The notes beneath the pieces are model-generated. The model was not told the origin of the DNA and did no database searches. It was given only the letters and a program-made list of their open reading frames with translations. The position numbers and the translations under genes were made by a program. DNA of 64,000 bases, taken from the NCBI GenBank assembly GCA_937867305.1, contig CALMKJ010000131.1, forward strand, positions 1 through 64,000, given 5' to 3'. Source of the DNA: an uncultured Ectothiorhodospiraceae bacterium. Lineage in GTDB: Bacteria > Pseudomonadota > Gammaproteobacteria > JAABTG01. Shown here one piece after another: positions 43,108 to 51,583 of this stretch (within the stretch, counting starts at the first letter, position 1; each line of letters starts with the position of its first letter).

Positions 43108-43130
43108 CCGGCCGGCCCTGCAACGCCTCT

Positions 43131-43157
43131 GCCGCCGGGTCGAACCGGGTGGCACAG
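43131..43157 (+). promoter_or_regulatory. Class C signal with leader (GCCGCC-N13-TGGCACAG)
   Basis: TGGCACAG (43150-43157) lies about 100 nt ahead of ssb, giving a long leader with twin hairpins. Confidence 0.45.
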
Positions 43158-43202
43158 GAAGAACGACCGAGGACCCAGCGGCACCGGGTTCGGAGTCATC
43201 AC

Positions 43203-43241
43203 AGGCCCTTCGGGGCGACCAACAGAGGCCCTTCGGGGCGA
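43203..43241 (+). repeat. Twin GGCCCTTCGGGGC mini-hairpins in the ssb leader
   Basis: Two direct copies of a 16-bp unit, 43203-43218 and 43226-43241. Each contains GCCC-TTCG-GGGC, a stem closed by a stable UUCG loop. They sit 16-54 nt ahead of the ssb ATG and could protect the message or bind a protein. Confidence 0.6.
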
Positions 43242-43256
43242 AAGGGGCGTAAGCCC

Positions 43257-43718
43257 ATGACCAGTCACATCACCCTCACCGGCAACCTGGCCGCCGACCC
43301 GGTCCTGCGGACCAACCCGTCGGGCCAGTCTCGCGCCACGTTCCGGGTCGCGGTCGACTCCGGCGACAAGGAGAAGGGCACCGAGAAGACCCACTGGGTC
43401 GGTGTCACCGTGTTCGGTGCGCTCGCCGAGAACGTCGTCGCGTCGCTGTCGAAAGGCATGAACGTCACCGTCGCGGGTCGGATCGACTCCTACGACAAGG
43501 AGGTCGTGATCAACGGCGAGACGGTGAACCTGCAGATCCTGTCCGTGGTCGGCAACCAGGTCGGGCCCAACCTGCGGTGGCAGTCCGCCCAGGTGGCCAA
43601 GGTCGCCCGTGCCGCTGCCGCGGCTCCCGCCCAGGCTCCGGCTCAGGCCCCGGTGCAGGCGGCGGCTGCCCCTGCTGCGGTGCCCGCTGCCGCCGCGGTG
43701 GCGGACGACGACTTCTGA
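43257..43718 (+). CDS. ssb: Single-stranded DNA-binding protein
   Basis: The protein has 153 residues. The OB-fold part (SHITLTGNLAADPVLR, HWVGVTVFGALAENV, GMNVTVAGRID, KEVVINGETVNLQIL) is typical of SSB, followed by an Ala/Pro-rich tail and the acidic tip DDDF that recruits replication partners. Shorter than chromosomal actinobacterial SSB. It works with DnaE, RNase H and the helicase in replication, or coats the strand received in conjugation. Confidence 0.92.
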   Translation: MTSHITLTGNLAADPVLRTNPSGQSRATFRVAVDSGDKEKGTEKTHWVGVTVFGALAENVVASLSKGMNVTVAGRIDSYDKEVVINGETVNLQILSVVGNQVGPNLRWQSAQVAKVARAAAAAPAQAPAQAPVQAAAAPAAVPAAAAVADDDF

Positions 43719-43741
43719 GTCGTCTGCCCCTCGCACAACGT

Positions 43742-43774
43742 CGAAGGCGTCCGGTTTCGTGCCGGGCGCCTTCG
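43742..43774 (+). terminator. Hairpin after ssb
   Basis: CGAAGGCGTCCGG pairs with CCGGGCGCCTTCG (one G-T pair) over a short loop. No T-run follows, so termination strength is uncertain. A class A signal starts 6 nt later. Confidence 0.5.
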
Positions 43775-43780
43775 GTGCGT

Positions 43781-43793
43781 GTTGCGCATGGTG
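43781..43793 (+). promoter_or_regulatory. Class A signal GTTGCGCATGGTG
   Basis: Copy 34 nt ahead of the GTG at 43828. Confidence 0.57.
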
Positions 43794-43827
43794 TCGGGCG
43801 TACGAGCTGTCGACGAGGAGGTGGGCC

Positions 43828-44415
43828 GTGCACCTGATCCGCCGTCTGCTGTTCACGGCTGGTTGCCTGCTGTTCGGGTTACTCGTCTCCACGGTAACCT
43901 CTCCCCCGGCCGGTCACCCGGTTCCGGTGCGCGGGTTGCTCCGCGACACGCACCCGTTGCTGGGGTCGTCGGTCGAAGGTTTGTGGACGTTCTCGTGGGC
44001 GGTGTTCGACCACCCGTTGCTGTTCGGGGTGATCGCAGCCGTGTTGACGGTGCCGTGGCTGGTCGCCGTGTTGGTCTCCGCGCTTCCCCGGCGTGTCAAC
44101 AAGGACCCGCAGAGGTTGTTCACGACCGACCAGCGGCGTTACGGGGCGACACGGGCCGGTGACCGGTGCGAGATGGAGAGCATCTTCTTCACCCGGTGCC
44201 GGCGACCTGGTGAGCACGGCGACCACTGGTTCCCTCATTCGTTGGGCGGCGGGACCGTCATGGACAACTTCGTGTGGGCGTGCGCCCGGTGCAACACGAG
44301 CAAAGGCGCCCGGATCCCGACCTGGTGGGAGACGTCCCGGCTCGAATGGCGTCGCCGTCGCTACTTCACCCCGGACCAGACGACGAGACCTACCCGGCGA
44401 GCACGGGCCGGGTGA
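43828..44415 (+). CDS. Membrane-anchored HNH nuclease-like protein
   Basis: The protein has 195 residues; GTG start with GAGGAGG upstream. Two membrane helices (about 5-24 and 66-88) are followed by a cytoplasmic HNH domain: CEMESIFFTRCRRPGEHGDHWFPHSLGG, then NFVWACARCNTSKG. Zinc Cys pairs and the catalytic His region are visible. A membrane-tethered nuclease could act on DNA entering the cell, e.g. for exclusion of competing elements; this is inference. Confidence 0.75.
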   Translation: MHLIRRLLFTAGCLLFGLLVSTVTSPPAGHPVPVRGLLRDTHPLLGSSVEGLWTFSWAVFDHPLLFGVIAAVLTVPWLVAVLVSALPRRVNKDPQRLFTTDQRRYGATRAGDRCEMESIFFTRCRRPGEHGDHWFPHSLGGGTVMDNFVWACARCNTSKGARIPTWWETSRLEWRRRRYFTPDQTTRPTRRARAG

Positions 44416-44424
44416 ACCGCACAC
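44399..44424 (+). promoter_or_regulatory. Class B-like signal (GAGCAC-N12-CCGCACAC)
   Basis: It overlaps the end of the HNH gene; the next start is over 60 nt away. Spacing is as in other N12 copies. Confidence 0.4.
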
Positions 44425-44458
44425 CGCAGGGGTGCAGGGCGGCGTCGACCGCCGCGGC

Positions 44459-44471
44459 TTTGCGCATGGTG
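44459..44471 (+). promoter_or_regulatory. Class A signal TTTGCGCATGGTG
   Basis: Perfect copy 16 nt ahead of the GTG at 44488. Confidence 0.58.
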
Positions 44472-44487
44472 AACAGGGCAGGGACAT

Positions 44488-47400
44488 GTGAGAGGACGCC
44501 GACCCACAGTGAGCGACGACACCACCCCCGAGTTCCCCGACGGTGACACCGAAGGGGTCCTCGGCGAGCCTGCTTCCGGGGAGTCGCTGACCGACGACGT
44601 CTCGAAGGTCGCCTCGAGTGCGTCCCGGGGCGCCCAGTTGGGCACGAAGCTCGGCGGCGCGCACGGTGCCGCGATCGGTGCGGTCGCCGGCGGGTCGATG
44701 GGGGCGTTGCGCAGCAAACGGGGCAGGCGGCTCGTGTTGTTGGCCCTGGTCCCCCAGATCGCGATGCTGGTCGGGTTCATCCTGATGACCACGTCGGTGC
44801 TCACGATCGTGACCGACACCGATTCGGCTGCATCGGCCACCGAATGGAACAAGGCGCGAGCCGCCGCGGAACGTGACGGTGTGACGTCCGCAGCGTCGGA
44901 CCTGGCTGCGTCGGCCGCGGAAGGAACCGCTGTCCCGCCGTTGGTCATCATGGCGTCCGCGAAAGAGTCCGGGGTGTCGTTGGACGGCGAACCGGAACAG
45001 TACGACGACGAAGCGAAGACGGACGCGAAACAGGAAGGGACCCCGTTGGGTCCGCACGCGTTCGTGTACCACGACACGGTCGACCTGGCTGAGAAGCTCG
45101 GGTTGGGCAAACCGGCGTTCGAGGACCTTCTCGACCCGTACAAGTCGTCGCGGCTGTACGCCCGGATCCTCGGGTTGCTCGCCAACCGGGACAAGGTACC
45201 GACCCCGTTGAACCTGGGTGTCGGGGTCGTGTCGGTCGACACCGACGACGAAGCGGAACTCCCGGACACGGCGACAGCCGGCGACGGAGAAGAGTCGGTT
45301 GCTTCGGAGACGGGCGACGACAGCGCAACCCACGACACGTACCAGCTCAGCGACAACCCGAACGACCAGGCGGAAGCCGAGAAGGTCAAAGACGACTGGG
45401 TCGACATCCTCGGTGACACACCGGTCGAGGCGGCCTCGGAACGCGCCGAACGGATCTACGACCAGGCGTTCCAGTGGTACTTGGGCGAGTCCGGCGGGTG
45501 CCTGCCCGGGTCCGCCACGGGCGCGGCGTCCGGTCAGTGGGCCAACCCGATCGCCGCGATCGGCCCACCCGACGGGTACGGGGTGTTCGGGCCGCGGCCC
45601 ACGAGCATCGGCGGCGGGTCCGGGTACCACGACGGGGTCGACTTGAACGGCACCGCCGGCGAAGGGAGCCCCGTGTACGCGGCCGGTTCCGGCATCGTCA
45701 CGGTCGTCGACTCCGAAGGGTACGGACCCAACTGGGTGAAGATCGACCACGGCGGCGGCATCGTCACCGAGTACGGGCACATGGCGTCGGCGACGGTCAC
45801 GACCGGGGCGCAGGTGGGCGCCGGCACCCAGATCGGCACCGAAGGCAACATGGGCACCTGGTCGTCTGGGGCGCACTTGCACTTCTCCGTGTCGTGGCCC
45901 GCACAGGCCGCAGACGCGGCGTCGCGGGGGTACGTCGACCCGGAGGCTTTCTTCGCCGAACACGGCATCACGTTGGGTTCCGACGTGGTCGGGGTTGTAG
46001 TCGGTGGCGGTGACCCGACGACCGGAACCGGGACCGCTCCGCCGTCGCAGGTGGCGGCCGACGAGGTGCGCATCGTCCAGGCGAACATCAAGACGACGAC
46101 CCCGTTGTCGACGTACAACAAGCACGTCGACCAGGTCGTTGCCATGGCGCCCGACTTCATCTCGTTCAACGAGGTGTCGTCGCGGACCCCCGAACAGATC
46201 ACCCCGGACGGGTACGCGTCGTACCGGGATGTGCCCGTGTACCCGGCAGGTGAGTCCCGTGGCACCGCGGTCGCGTGGCGCACCGACAAGTGGACGATGA
46301 GCGACAAGGGCCGGATCCGGCTCACCGAGTCGCCGGTGCGGATCGACAACCGGTGGGCGACGTGGGTGACGGTCACCGGCAGCGGCGGAAACCAGGTCTC
46401 GTTCGTGTCGGTGCACGCGATGACGAACCCGCGCCTGTACGGGCCGAACAAGCCGGCCCGGCAAGCCAACTACCGGCTCGGCATGGAGAACCTCAACTCG
46501 CTCATCGACGCGTTGTCGGTGCGCGGGGCCGTGTTCGTGGCCGGCGACTTCAACTCCCGGCTCAGTCACGACGACCCGTGGGGCCCCGAAGTCATGTTGG
46601 CAGCCTCCGGCATGAAGTCGTCGTTCGACCTCCTCGGGTCGGTTCCTGCCGGGGTGTCGATCGACTACGTGTTCGCTCAACCGGGCGCCGGGGTCACGGC
46701 GCTGCGTCACGGGAGCTGGTCGTTGCCGGACCACCCGGCGTTGTGGGCCGACTTCAAGCTGGGCACGACGGTCGGTGACGGTTCGGTGTCTCCTGTCGGG
46801 AACGGCAGCGCGTTGCCGTCGTCGTGGGTGGCCCGCCCGTCGTCGGGCAGCCCGGTCACGTTGACGTCGAAACAGCTCGGGTACGCCGCCCAGATCGCGG
46901 CGGTGGGAGCCCAGATGGGTGTGTCGGACGACGCGGTCGTCGTCGCGTTCATGACGGTGCTCGTGGAGTCGAAGTTCCAGATGTACGCCTCGGACGTGTA
47001 CCCGGAGACGGTCGAGATGCCGCACGACGCGGTCGGGTCGGACCACGACTCGGTCGGGTTGTTCCAGCAGCGCCCGGAGTCCGGGTGGGGGTCCGCGTCG
47101 TCGTTGATGAGCGTGGAGTATTCGGCGAAGGCGTTCTTCGGCGGTCCGGGCGGCCCGAACGGCGGCAGCCCGCGTGGCCTCCTCGACGTCGCCGGGTGGG
47201 AGAGCATGCCGAAGGGCACAGCCGCCCAGTCGGTGCAGGTGTCGGCGTTCCCGGACAAGTACGCGTTGTGGGAGTCCGCCGCGACCGAGTTGCTCGCGTT
47301 GGTCGGGGGCACCACGGTCGCCACCAGTGCGTGCGGTGCGGCGACCGGCACCGGCGGCACGAGCTTCACGTTGGCCACGTTCAACGTGCTCGGCAACAGC

Positions 47401-48462
47401 CACACCGAACCGGGCGGCAACAAAGCCCACCTCGGGTTCGACCAGTACGGTCCGCGGCTCGACAGCGCCGTGTCGTACCTGTCCGAGTACGGGGTGTCGG
47501 TCGTCGGGTTGCAGGAGTTCGAGCCGGTCCAGAACCGGTACTTCGTCGACAACTACTCCGGTGCGTGGGATGTGTGGCCGAAGAACACGAACATGACGGA
47601 CGCGGTCGCGTGGCGCACCGACGAATGGACGTTCGTGTCCGGTGACACGTTCACGATCCCGTACTTCGGCGGCAACCCGAAACCGATGCCGTACGTGAAG
47701 CTGCGCAACAACACGACGAACCTGGAGTCGTACGTCGTCAACGTCCACAACCCGGCGGACGTGCAAGGGAACGCGGCCGGGTACCGGGCGACCGCCCTGG
47801 TTCGAGAGAAGGAGCTGGTCGCCGAGCTGGGGGCCGACGGGTCGGATGTGTTCCTGGTCGGCGACTTCAACGACGTCGACGAACCGCATTGTGCGTTGAC
47901 CCCGGAGCTGACCTCAGCGTTCGGTGCCGGCTCGACGGCCCCGTGCCGCGCCCCCGACGCGGTACACATCGACCAGATCTTCGGTGCCGGCGCGTCGACG
48001 CTCAGCAGCGGGACTCAACATCCGGAGACGAACAACCGGGCCACCAGCGACCACCCGTTGGTGACGGCGACGGTGACCACGTTGGGGTCGTCGAGCTCGT
48101 CGTACGACCTGGGAGCGGTTCACCCGGACGCGGCAGCGGTGGCGAACCTGCTCGGCCCCATGTTCAACATCGAGACGGTCGGCGGGATCGGGGTCCGGTC
48201 CCAGCCCACCTGCCACACCGAAGGGCTCGGCTTGGACTTCATGGTGCCGCTCAACGCCGCCGGCAAGGCACAGGGACAGCAGTTGGCTGACTACGCGGCA
48301 GCGCACGCGGTCGAACTGAAGATCAACGCCGTCATCTGGTACCAGCAGATCTGGTCCCAGGCGCACGCGGCTGAAGGGTGGCGGGGCATGGAAGACCGGG
48401 GCGACCCGACCCAGAACCATATGGACCACGTGCACCTGTCGATCGCCCCGTGCGAACTGTGA
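44488..48462 (+). CDS. Giant wall hydrolase with M23 peptidase, lysozyme-like and two exonuclease/endonuclease/phosphatase domains
   Basis: The protein has 1,324 residues (GTG 44488; GTG 44509 is an alternative). A membrane helix (about 82-105) anchors it. M23 peptidase: HDGVDL (about 380) and HLHFS (about 465). EEP domain 1 (about 531-757) has FNEVSS, GDFNSR and DHPAL. A lysozyme/transglycosylase-like domain (about 790-940) has the VESKF and VGLFQQRP motifs. EEP domain 2 (about 960-1200) has LQEFE, GDFNDVDEPH and SDHPL. A C-terminal domain ends HMDHVHLSI. It matches TcpG/VirB1-type conjugation hydrolases, but the two EEP nuclease-type domains are unusual. Start of the secretion cluster. Confidence 0.85.
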   Translation: MRGRRPTVSDDTTPEFPDGDTEGVLGEPASGESLTDDVSKVASSASRGAQLGTKLGGAHGAAIGAVAGGSMGALRSKRGRRLVLLALVPQIAMLVGFILMTTSVLTIVTDTDSAASATEWNKARAAAERDGVTSAASDLAASAAEGTAVPPLVIMASAKESGVSLDGEPEQYDDEAKTDAKQEGTPLGPHAFVYHDTVDLAEKLGLGKPAFEDLLDPYKSSRLYARILGLLANRDKVPTPLNLGVGVVSVDTDDEAELPDTATAGDGEESVASETGDDSATHDTYQLSDNPNDQAEAEKVKDDWVDILGDTPVEAASERAERIYDQAFQWYLGESGGCLPGSATGAASGQWANPIAAIGPPDGYGVFGPRPTSIGGGSGYHDGVDLNGTAGEGSPVYAAGSGIVTVVDSEGYGPNWVKIDHGGGIVTEYGHMASATVTTGAQVGAGTQIGTEGNMGTWSSGAHLHFSVSWPAQAADAASRGYVDPEAFFAEHGITLGSDVVGVVVGGGDPTTGTGTAPPSQVAADEVRIVQANIKTTTPLSTYNKHVDQVVAMAPDFISFNEVSSRTPEQITPDGYASYRDVPVYPAGESRGTAVAWRTDKWTMSDKGRIRLTESPVRIDNRWATWVTVTGSGGNQVSFVSVHAMTNPRLYGPNKPARQANYRLGMENLNSLIDALSVRGAVFVAGDFNSRLSHDDPWGPEVMLAASGMKSSFDLLGSVPAGVSIDYVFAQPGAGVTALRHGSWSLPDHPALWADFKLGTTVGDGSVSPVGNGSALPSSWVARPSSGSPVTLTSKQLGYAAQIAAVGAQMGVSDDAVVVAFMTVLVESKFQMYASDVYPETVEMPHDAVGSDHDSVGLFQQRPESGWGSASSLMSVEYSAKAFFGGPGGPNGGSPRGLLDVAGWESMPKGTAAQSVQVSAFPDKYALWESAATELLALVGGTTVATSACGAATGTGGTSFTLATFNVLGNSHTEPGGNKAHLGFDQYGPRLDSAVSYLSEYGVSVVGLQEFEPVQNRYFVDNYSGAWDVWPKNTNMTDAVAWRTDEWTFVSGDTFTIPYFGGNPKPMPYVKLRNNTTNLESYVVNVHNPADVQGNAAGYRATALVREKELVAELGADGSDVFLVGDFNDVDEPHCALTPELTSAFGAGSTAPCRAPDAVHIDQIFGAGASTLSSGTQHPETNNRATSDHPLVTATVTTLGSSSSSYDLGAVHPDAAAVANLLGPMFNIETVGGIGVRSQPTCHTEGLGLDFMVPLNAAGKAQGQQLADYAAAHAVELKINAVIWYQQIWSQAHAAEGWRGMEDRGDPTQNHMDHVHLSIAPCEL

Positions 48463-48476
48463 GAACCGGAGGAGAC

Positions 48477-49160
48477 ATGAAGAAGAACCCGGCCGTCATG
48501 TACGCGGTCGCCGCGACCCTGGTCGTCACCGTCCTGGGTTTGCAGTTCGCCGGCGTGTTCGCCCACGACACGGCACCGCAAGGCGCCACAGACCCGGCAC
48601 CGGCCGCCTCTGTCACGGTCGCCCCGTCGGTGCCCGACGGCGGCAACGAGGAGGCCGACGCCACGGAGCCGGCTGCGGAGTCGGTGGAAGACACGGTGCC
48701 CGGGTTCGACGAGCGGGTCGCGGTGAAGGCGGCGGTCGCACGTTCGACGTGGTCGTGGGAAGACGACGGGCCTTCTGAGTGGACGGACCGGTTGGCGGCC
48801 TTGTCGACCGACGACTACGCCGACCAGCTCGGCGACCTGCCGGTGACCGCGGTGGAGGAGTCGGACTGGGAGCGCGGTGTCGTCGCCCCGGAAGCGGTGT
48901 CGAAGGTCACGGGTGTGACGGTGCAGCACCTGGACGGGTCGGCTGCGTCCGGCACCGTGGACGTGGTGGTGAGGTACCGGGTCGAGGTGGCGTACGGGCG
49001 CCCGGACCTGGTGGACGCTCACGCCGGTGAAGGGTCGGTCGTCGAACGGGTGGTCCCGGGCGCCGGTGAGTGGGTCGAGCTGTACGCCCAGGAGGTCAAC
49101 ATGCGGTTCGTGTTCGACGGCCGGCGTTGGTTGTTGGACGCGACCGCGTACCCGGCATGA
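48477..49160 (+). CDS. TcpC/VirB8-like conjugation protein
   Basis: The protein has 227 residues; CCGGAGGAG before the ATG. N-terminal anchor (about 7-27), Pro/Glu-rich linker, then an NTF2-like domain (RVAVKAAVARSTWSW..., TVDVVVRYRVEVAYG, MRFVFDGRRWLLDATAY). This is the layout of TcpC/VirB8 proteins, which form the periplasm-side or wall-side scaffold of conjugation machines. It lies between the wall hydrolase and a second protein of the same form. Confidence 0.72.
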   Translation: MKKNPAVMYAVAATLVVTVLGLQFAGVFAHDTAPQGATDPAPAASVTVAPSVPDGGNEEADATEPAAESVEDTVPGFDERVAVKAAVARSTWSWEDDGPSEWTDRLAALSTDDYADQLGDLPVTAVEESDWERGVVAPEAVSKVTGVTVQHLDGSAASGTVDVVVRYRVEVAYGRPDLVDAHAGEGSVVERVVPGAGEWVELYAQEVNMRFVFDGRRWLLDATAYPA

Positions 49161-49173
49161 GAGGGGTCTGGTC

Positions 49174-49827
49174 GTGAACAAGACGGTCGGTGTGGCTGTG
49201 GCTGCCGCGATCCTGGCGGTGATCGGAGTCGTGCAGGGCGCGTCGATGCTCGGCGACGCCGGTGACGGCGCTCCGGGGCGTGCTGTGGAGCCGTCTGCGA
49301 CGCCGACAGTCGTGGTGGTGCCCCAGGAGCCCACGGGAACACGGAAACCGTCTGGTGGGCCCTCTGGGATGCCGGAGACGGCTTCTCCGGCCGAACCGTC
49401 CGGGACGGTGCAGGTGACGGCGCCGGACCCGTCTCTTGCGGAGGCGTTGGTGGTCGCGTACTACACGCGGTCGTGGCGTGACGAGTCGGTGCGGTCGTGG
49501 CAGGCCGCTGTCCTCGAGTTGGGTGACGGTGAGCTGCGACGCGGGTTGCACCACGAGTACGGGGACGCCCCGTCTGCGGCGGAGAAGCAGGAATGGGCGA
49601 ACGTGATCGCCGACCCACGCGGTTCGACGAGGGTCGTGGACGTGCAGGCGACCCCGCAACGGTCCACCGAGGACGGGCACGCGGTGTTCAAGGTGGAGTT
49701 CACGGTCGAGAAGAAGACGGAACAGCCGCCGGCTGACTGGGACGAGGTGTTCACGGACACGTGGCGTGTCGAGTACGCGTGGGACGGCGAACGGTGGCTC
49801 GCCCACACGATCGAAGTCGTGGACTGA
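49174..49827 (+). CDS. Second NTF2-like anchored protein (VirB8-like)
   Basis: The protein has 217 residues; GTG start. N-terminal anchor, Pro/Ser/Thr linker, then an NTF2-like domain ending FTDTWRVEYAWDGERWLAHTIEVVD. Paralogous in design to the previous gene; probably part of the same complex. Confidence 0.65.
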   Translation: MNKTVGVAVAAAILAVIGVVQGASMLGDAGDGAPGRAVEPSATPTVVVVPQEPTGTRKPSGGPSGMPETASPAEPSGTVQVTAPDPSLAEALVVAYYTRSWRDESVRSWQAAVLELGDGELRRGLHHEYGDAPSAAEKQEWANVIADPRGSTRVVDVQATPQRSTEDGHAVFKVEFTVEKKTEQPPADWDEVFTDTWRVEYAWDGERWLAHTIEVVD

Positions 49828-49868
49828 CCGGGCGGGTTGGCGTTCGTCGGTCCACGGCCCCTTGGGAA

Positions 49869-49960
49869 CCCACAACAGCGGAAGTTGCTGTTAGAGGAAA
49901 CTGAACTAACCTATAATAAGAGTCGTCACTGTTATAGTTTGTCCAAACATCCTTGAACGA
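49869..49960 (+). promoter_or_regulatory. AT-rich promoter region of fic
   Basis: A stretch with TATAAT (about 49913), TATAGT (about 49934) and an AACAGC/GCTGTT inverted repeat (about 49872-49890). Base composition and boxes are of ordinary sigma-70 type and unlike the rest of the window, which supports a separate origin for the downstream block. Confidence 0.5.
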
Positions 49961-49972
49961 GGGATCAGTCCA

Positions 49973-51313
49973 ATGAAGGATCAGGAGCGGGTCCCTCGCG
50001 GACGAGCCGACGCCGGCCAGTGGCGCGCCCAAGCGAGAGACGAGGCGGACGTCGAACTGGTGGACCCGTCCGAGCTGCCGGAACAGCCGTGGGCGCTGGA
50101 CTACGAAGACATGGTGTGGCGTACAGACCCCGACGAGCTGATGTCTCGTCGCCAACGCATGAAGTCCCGCGGCCCCTACAAGGCGTCCATCCCGCCTCAT
50201 GTCGCCGACCTGCCTGTCGACGTCGACCCGGGCACTGTCACCGACTCCACGGACGCGACCGCAGAGATCGTGCGCTTCGACTCCGAAACCACCGCCCGGA
50301 TGCGCAGCCTGCTGGGACCTGACGTGTACGGCGATGACGCCGCCGGATTCACGCCGCTGGCATCGGTCCTGCTGCGCACCGAGTCCGCGTCGAGCTCGCA
50401 GATCGAACAGATCACTGCCGGAGCCCGGGCACTGGCCCTGGAGTCCATCGGCGTGACCAAGGGGCGAAACGCGGCCCTGGTCGTATCCAACGCCGACGCC
50501 ATGAAACGCGCGATCGCACTGGCTGACGACATCAGCACCGGCACCGTCCTGGGCATCCACAAGGCGCTGCTGAACGACAGCGCCCCCGACATCGCCGGCC
50601 GCTTCCGTGACGGGCCCGTCTGGATCGGGTCCGGCGGCTCGACTCCCCACACCGCGTCGTTCGTCCCGCCGCGCCACGAGCGCGTCCCGAACCTGATGGA
50701 AGACCTGGTCGAGTTCAGTCGACGAACCGACGTCCCGCCACTGATCCACGCGGCCGTCGCACACGCCCAGTTCGAGACCATCCACCCGTTCCCCGACGGC
50801 AACGGCCGCGTGGGCCGGGCCTTGGTGCACGCCATGCTGCGCTCATCAGGCACGACCCGCAGCCTGACCGTACCCGTCTCCGCCGGTCTGCTGACCGGCG
50901 TCGAGGGGTACTACGAGGCACTGGGCGACTACCGCGAAGGCGACCTGAACCCGATCGTCGAGCGGTTCTCTGTCGCTTCCTTCCAGGCCGTGCGAAACGG
51001 ACGCCACCTGGTCGACGACCTGGCCGGGACGTACGAAGACTGGCTGACGCGCGTCCAGGCTCGTCGCGGCGCCGCCGCCTGGCGCGCGCTGCCTCACCTG
51101 CTGGTCCAGCCGGCCGTGACCGTCCAGTCTGTCGCGGACCAGACCAACGTGTCGTTCGCGGCAGCACAGACAGCGGTCGACACGTTGGAGACGGCCCAGG
51201 TTCTGATCCCAGTCGACAACCGTAAGCGCGGTCGCGTCTGGGTCGCCACCGAGATCACGACGGCCCTGGACGCCTTCGCGGAACGCGCTGGCCGGCGCCG
51301 CGTCGTCGGCTGA
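49973..51313 (+). CDS. fic: Fic-domain AMPylator with N-terminal tag-like segment
   Basis: The protein has 446 residues. HPFPDGNGRVGR (271-282) is the complete Fic active site, so transfer of AMP to a target is expected. SSSQIE (140-145) fits the class II inhibitory helix motif (S/T-x-x-x-E), so the enzyme is self-inhibited. The C-terminal 100 residues are a winged-helix-like domain (VQSVADQTNVSFAAAQTAVDTLE). Residues 10-30 (GRADAGQWRAQARDEADVEL) resemble the shared N-terminal segment. It may be a self-contained toxin or a signalling enzyme. Confidence 0.88.
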   Translation: MKDQERVPRGRADAGQWRAQARDEADVELVDPSELPEQPWALDYEDMVWRTDPDELMSRRQRMKSRGPYKASIPPHVADLPVDVDPGTVTDSTDATAEIVRFDSETTARMRSLLGPDVYGDDAAGFTPLASVLLRTESASSSQIEQITAGARALALESIGVTKGRNAALVVSNADAMKRAIALADDISTGTVLGIHKALLNDSAPDIAGRFRDGPVWIGSGGSTPHTASFVPPRHERVPNLMEDLVEFSRRTDVPPLIHAAVAHAQFETIHPFPDGNGRVGRALVHAMLRSSGTTRSLTVPVSAGLLTGVEGYYEALGDYREGDLNPIVERFSVASFQAVRNGRHLVDDLAGTYEDWLTRVQARRGAAAWRALPHLLVQPAVTVQSVADQTNVSFAAAQTAVDTLETAQVLIPVDNRKRGRVWVATEITTALDAFAERAGRRRVVG

Positions 51314-51341
51314 GGGCCCGTACCTACCGACCGGTCGACGG

Positions 51342-51422
51342 TCAGATGGTCGGCATCGCGTCGATGATCACGGAGCCGGTCTGGTGGAGCGAGTTGTCGA
51401 TGTGCTCGCGCAGGTCTTCGGT
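51342..51422 (-). pseudogene. Truncated copy of the 3' end of the 53440-54123 gene
   Basis: The minus strand encodes TEDLREHIDNSLHQTGS then VIIDAMPTI and a stop, nearly identical to the last residues of the tagged protein at 53440-54123. Only the tail remains, with no start. Confidence 0.75.
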
Positions 51423-51499
51423 ACGACGAGTCGACGCCGGTGCCGACCCCGGAGATCGAACAGGAGTCGCCGACGTACGCCGAAGCCCCGCAACTTTGA
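51422..51499 (+). pseudogene. Truncated copy of the 3' end of the exported protein gene at 11505
   Basis: Reads YDESTPVPTPEIEQESPTYAEAPQL and stop, matching the C-terminal tail of the 435-residue exported protein (about 40 kb away). It directly abuts the previous remnant, so two gene ends were joined here. Confidence 0.78.
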
Positions 51500-51583
51500 C
51501 CCGGGGATGCGGGAGGCTGACGACCTACTGCTCGATGGCATGGCCGCATGGTTGAACAACCCGGACAGTTCCCGGCGGCGAGC

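Noticed and set aside
43879-47889. 1,336-codon open frame on the minus strand
   Set aside because: Antisense to the wall hydrolase and HNH genes; no recognisable domain.
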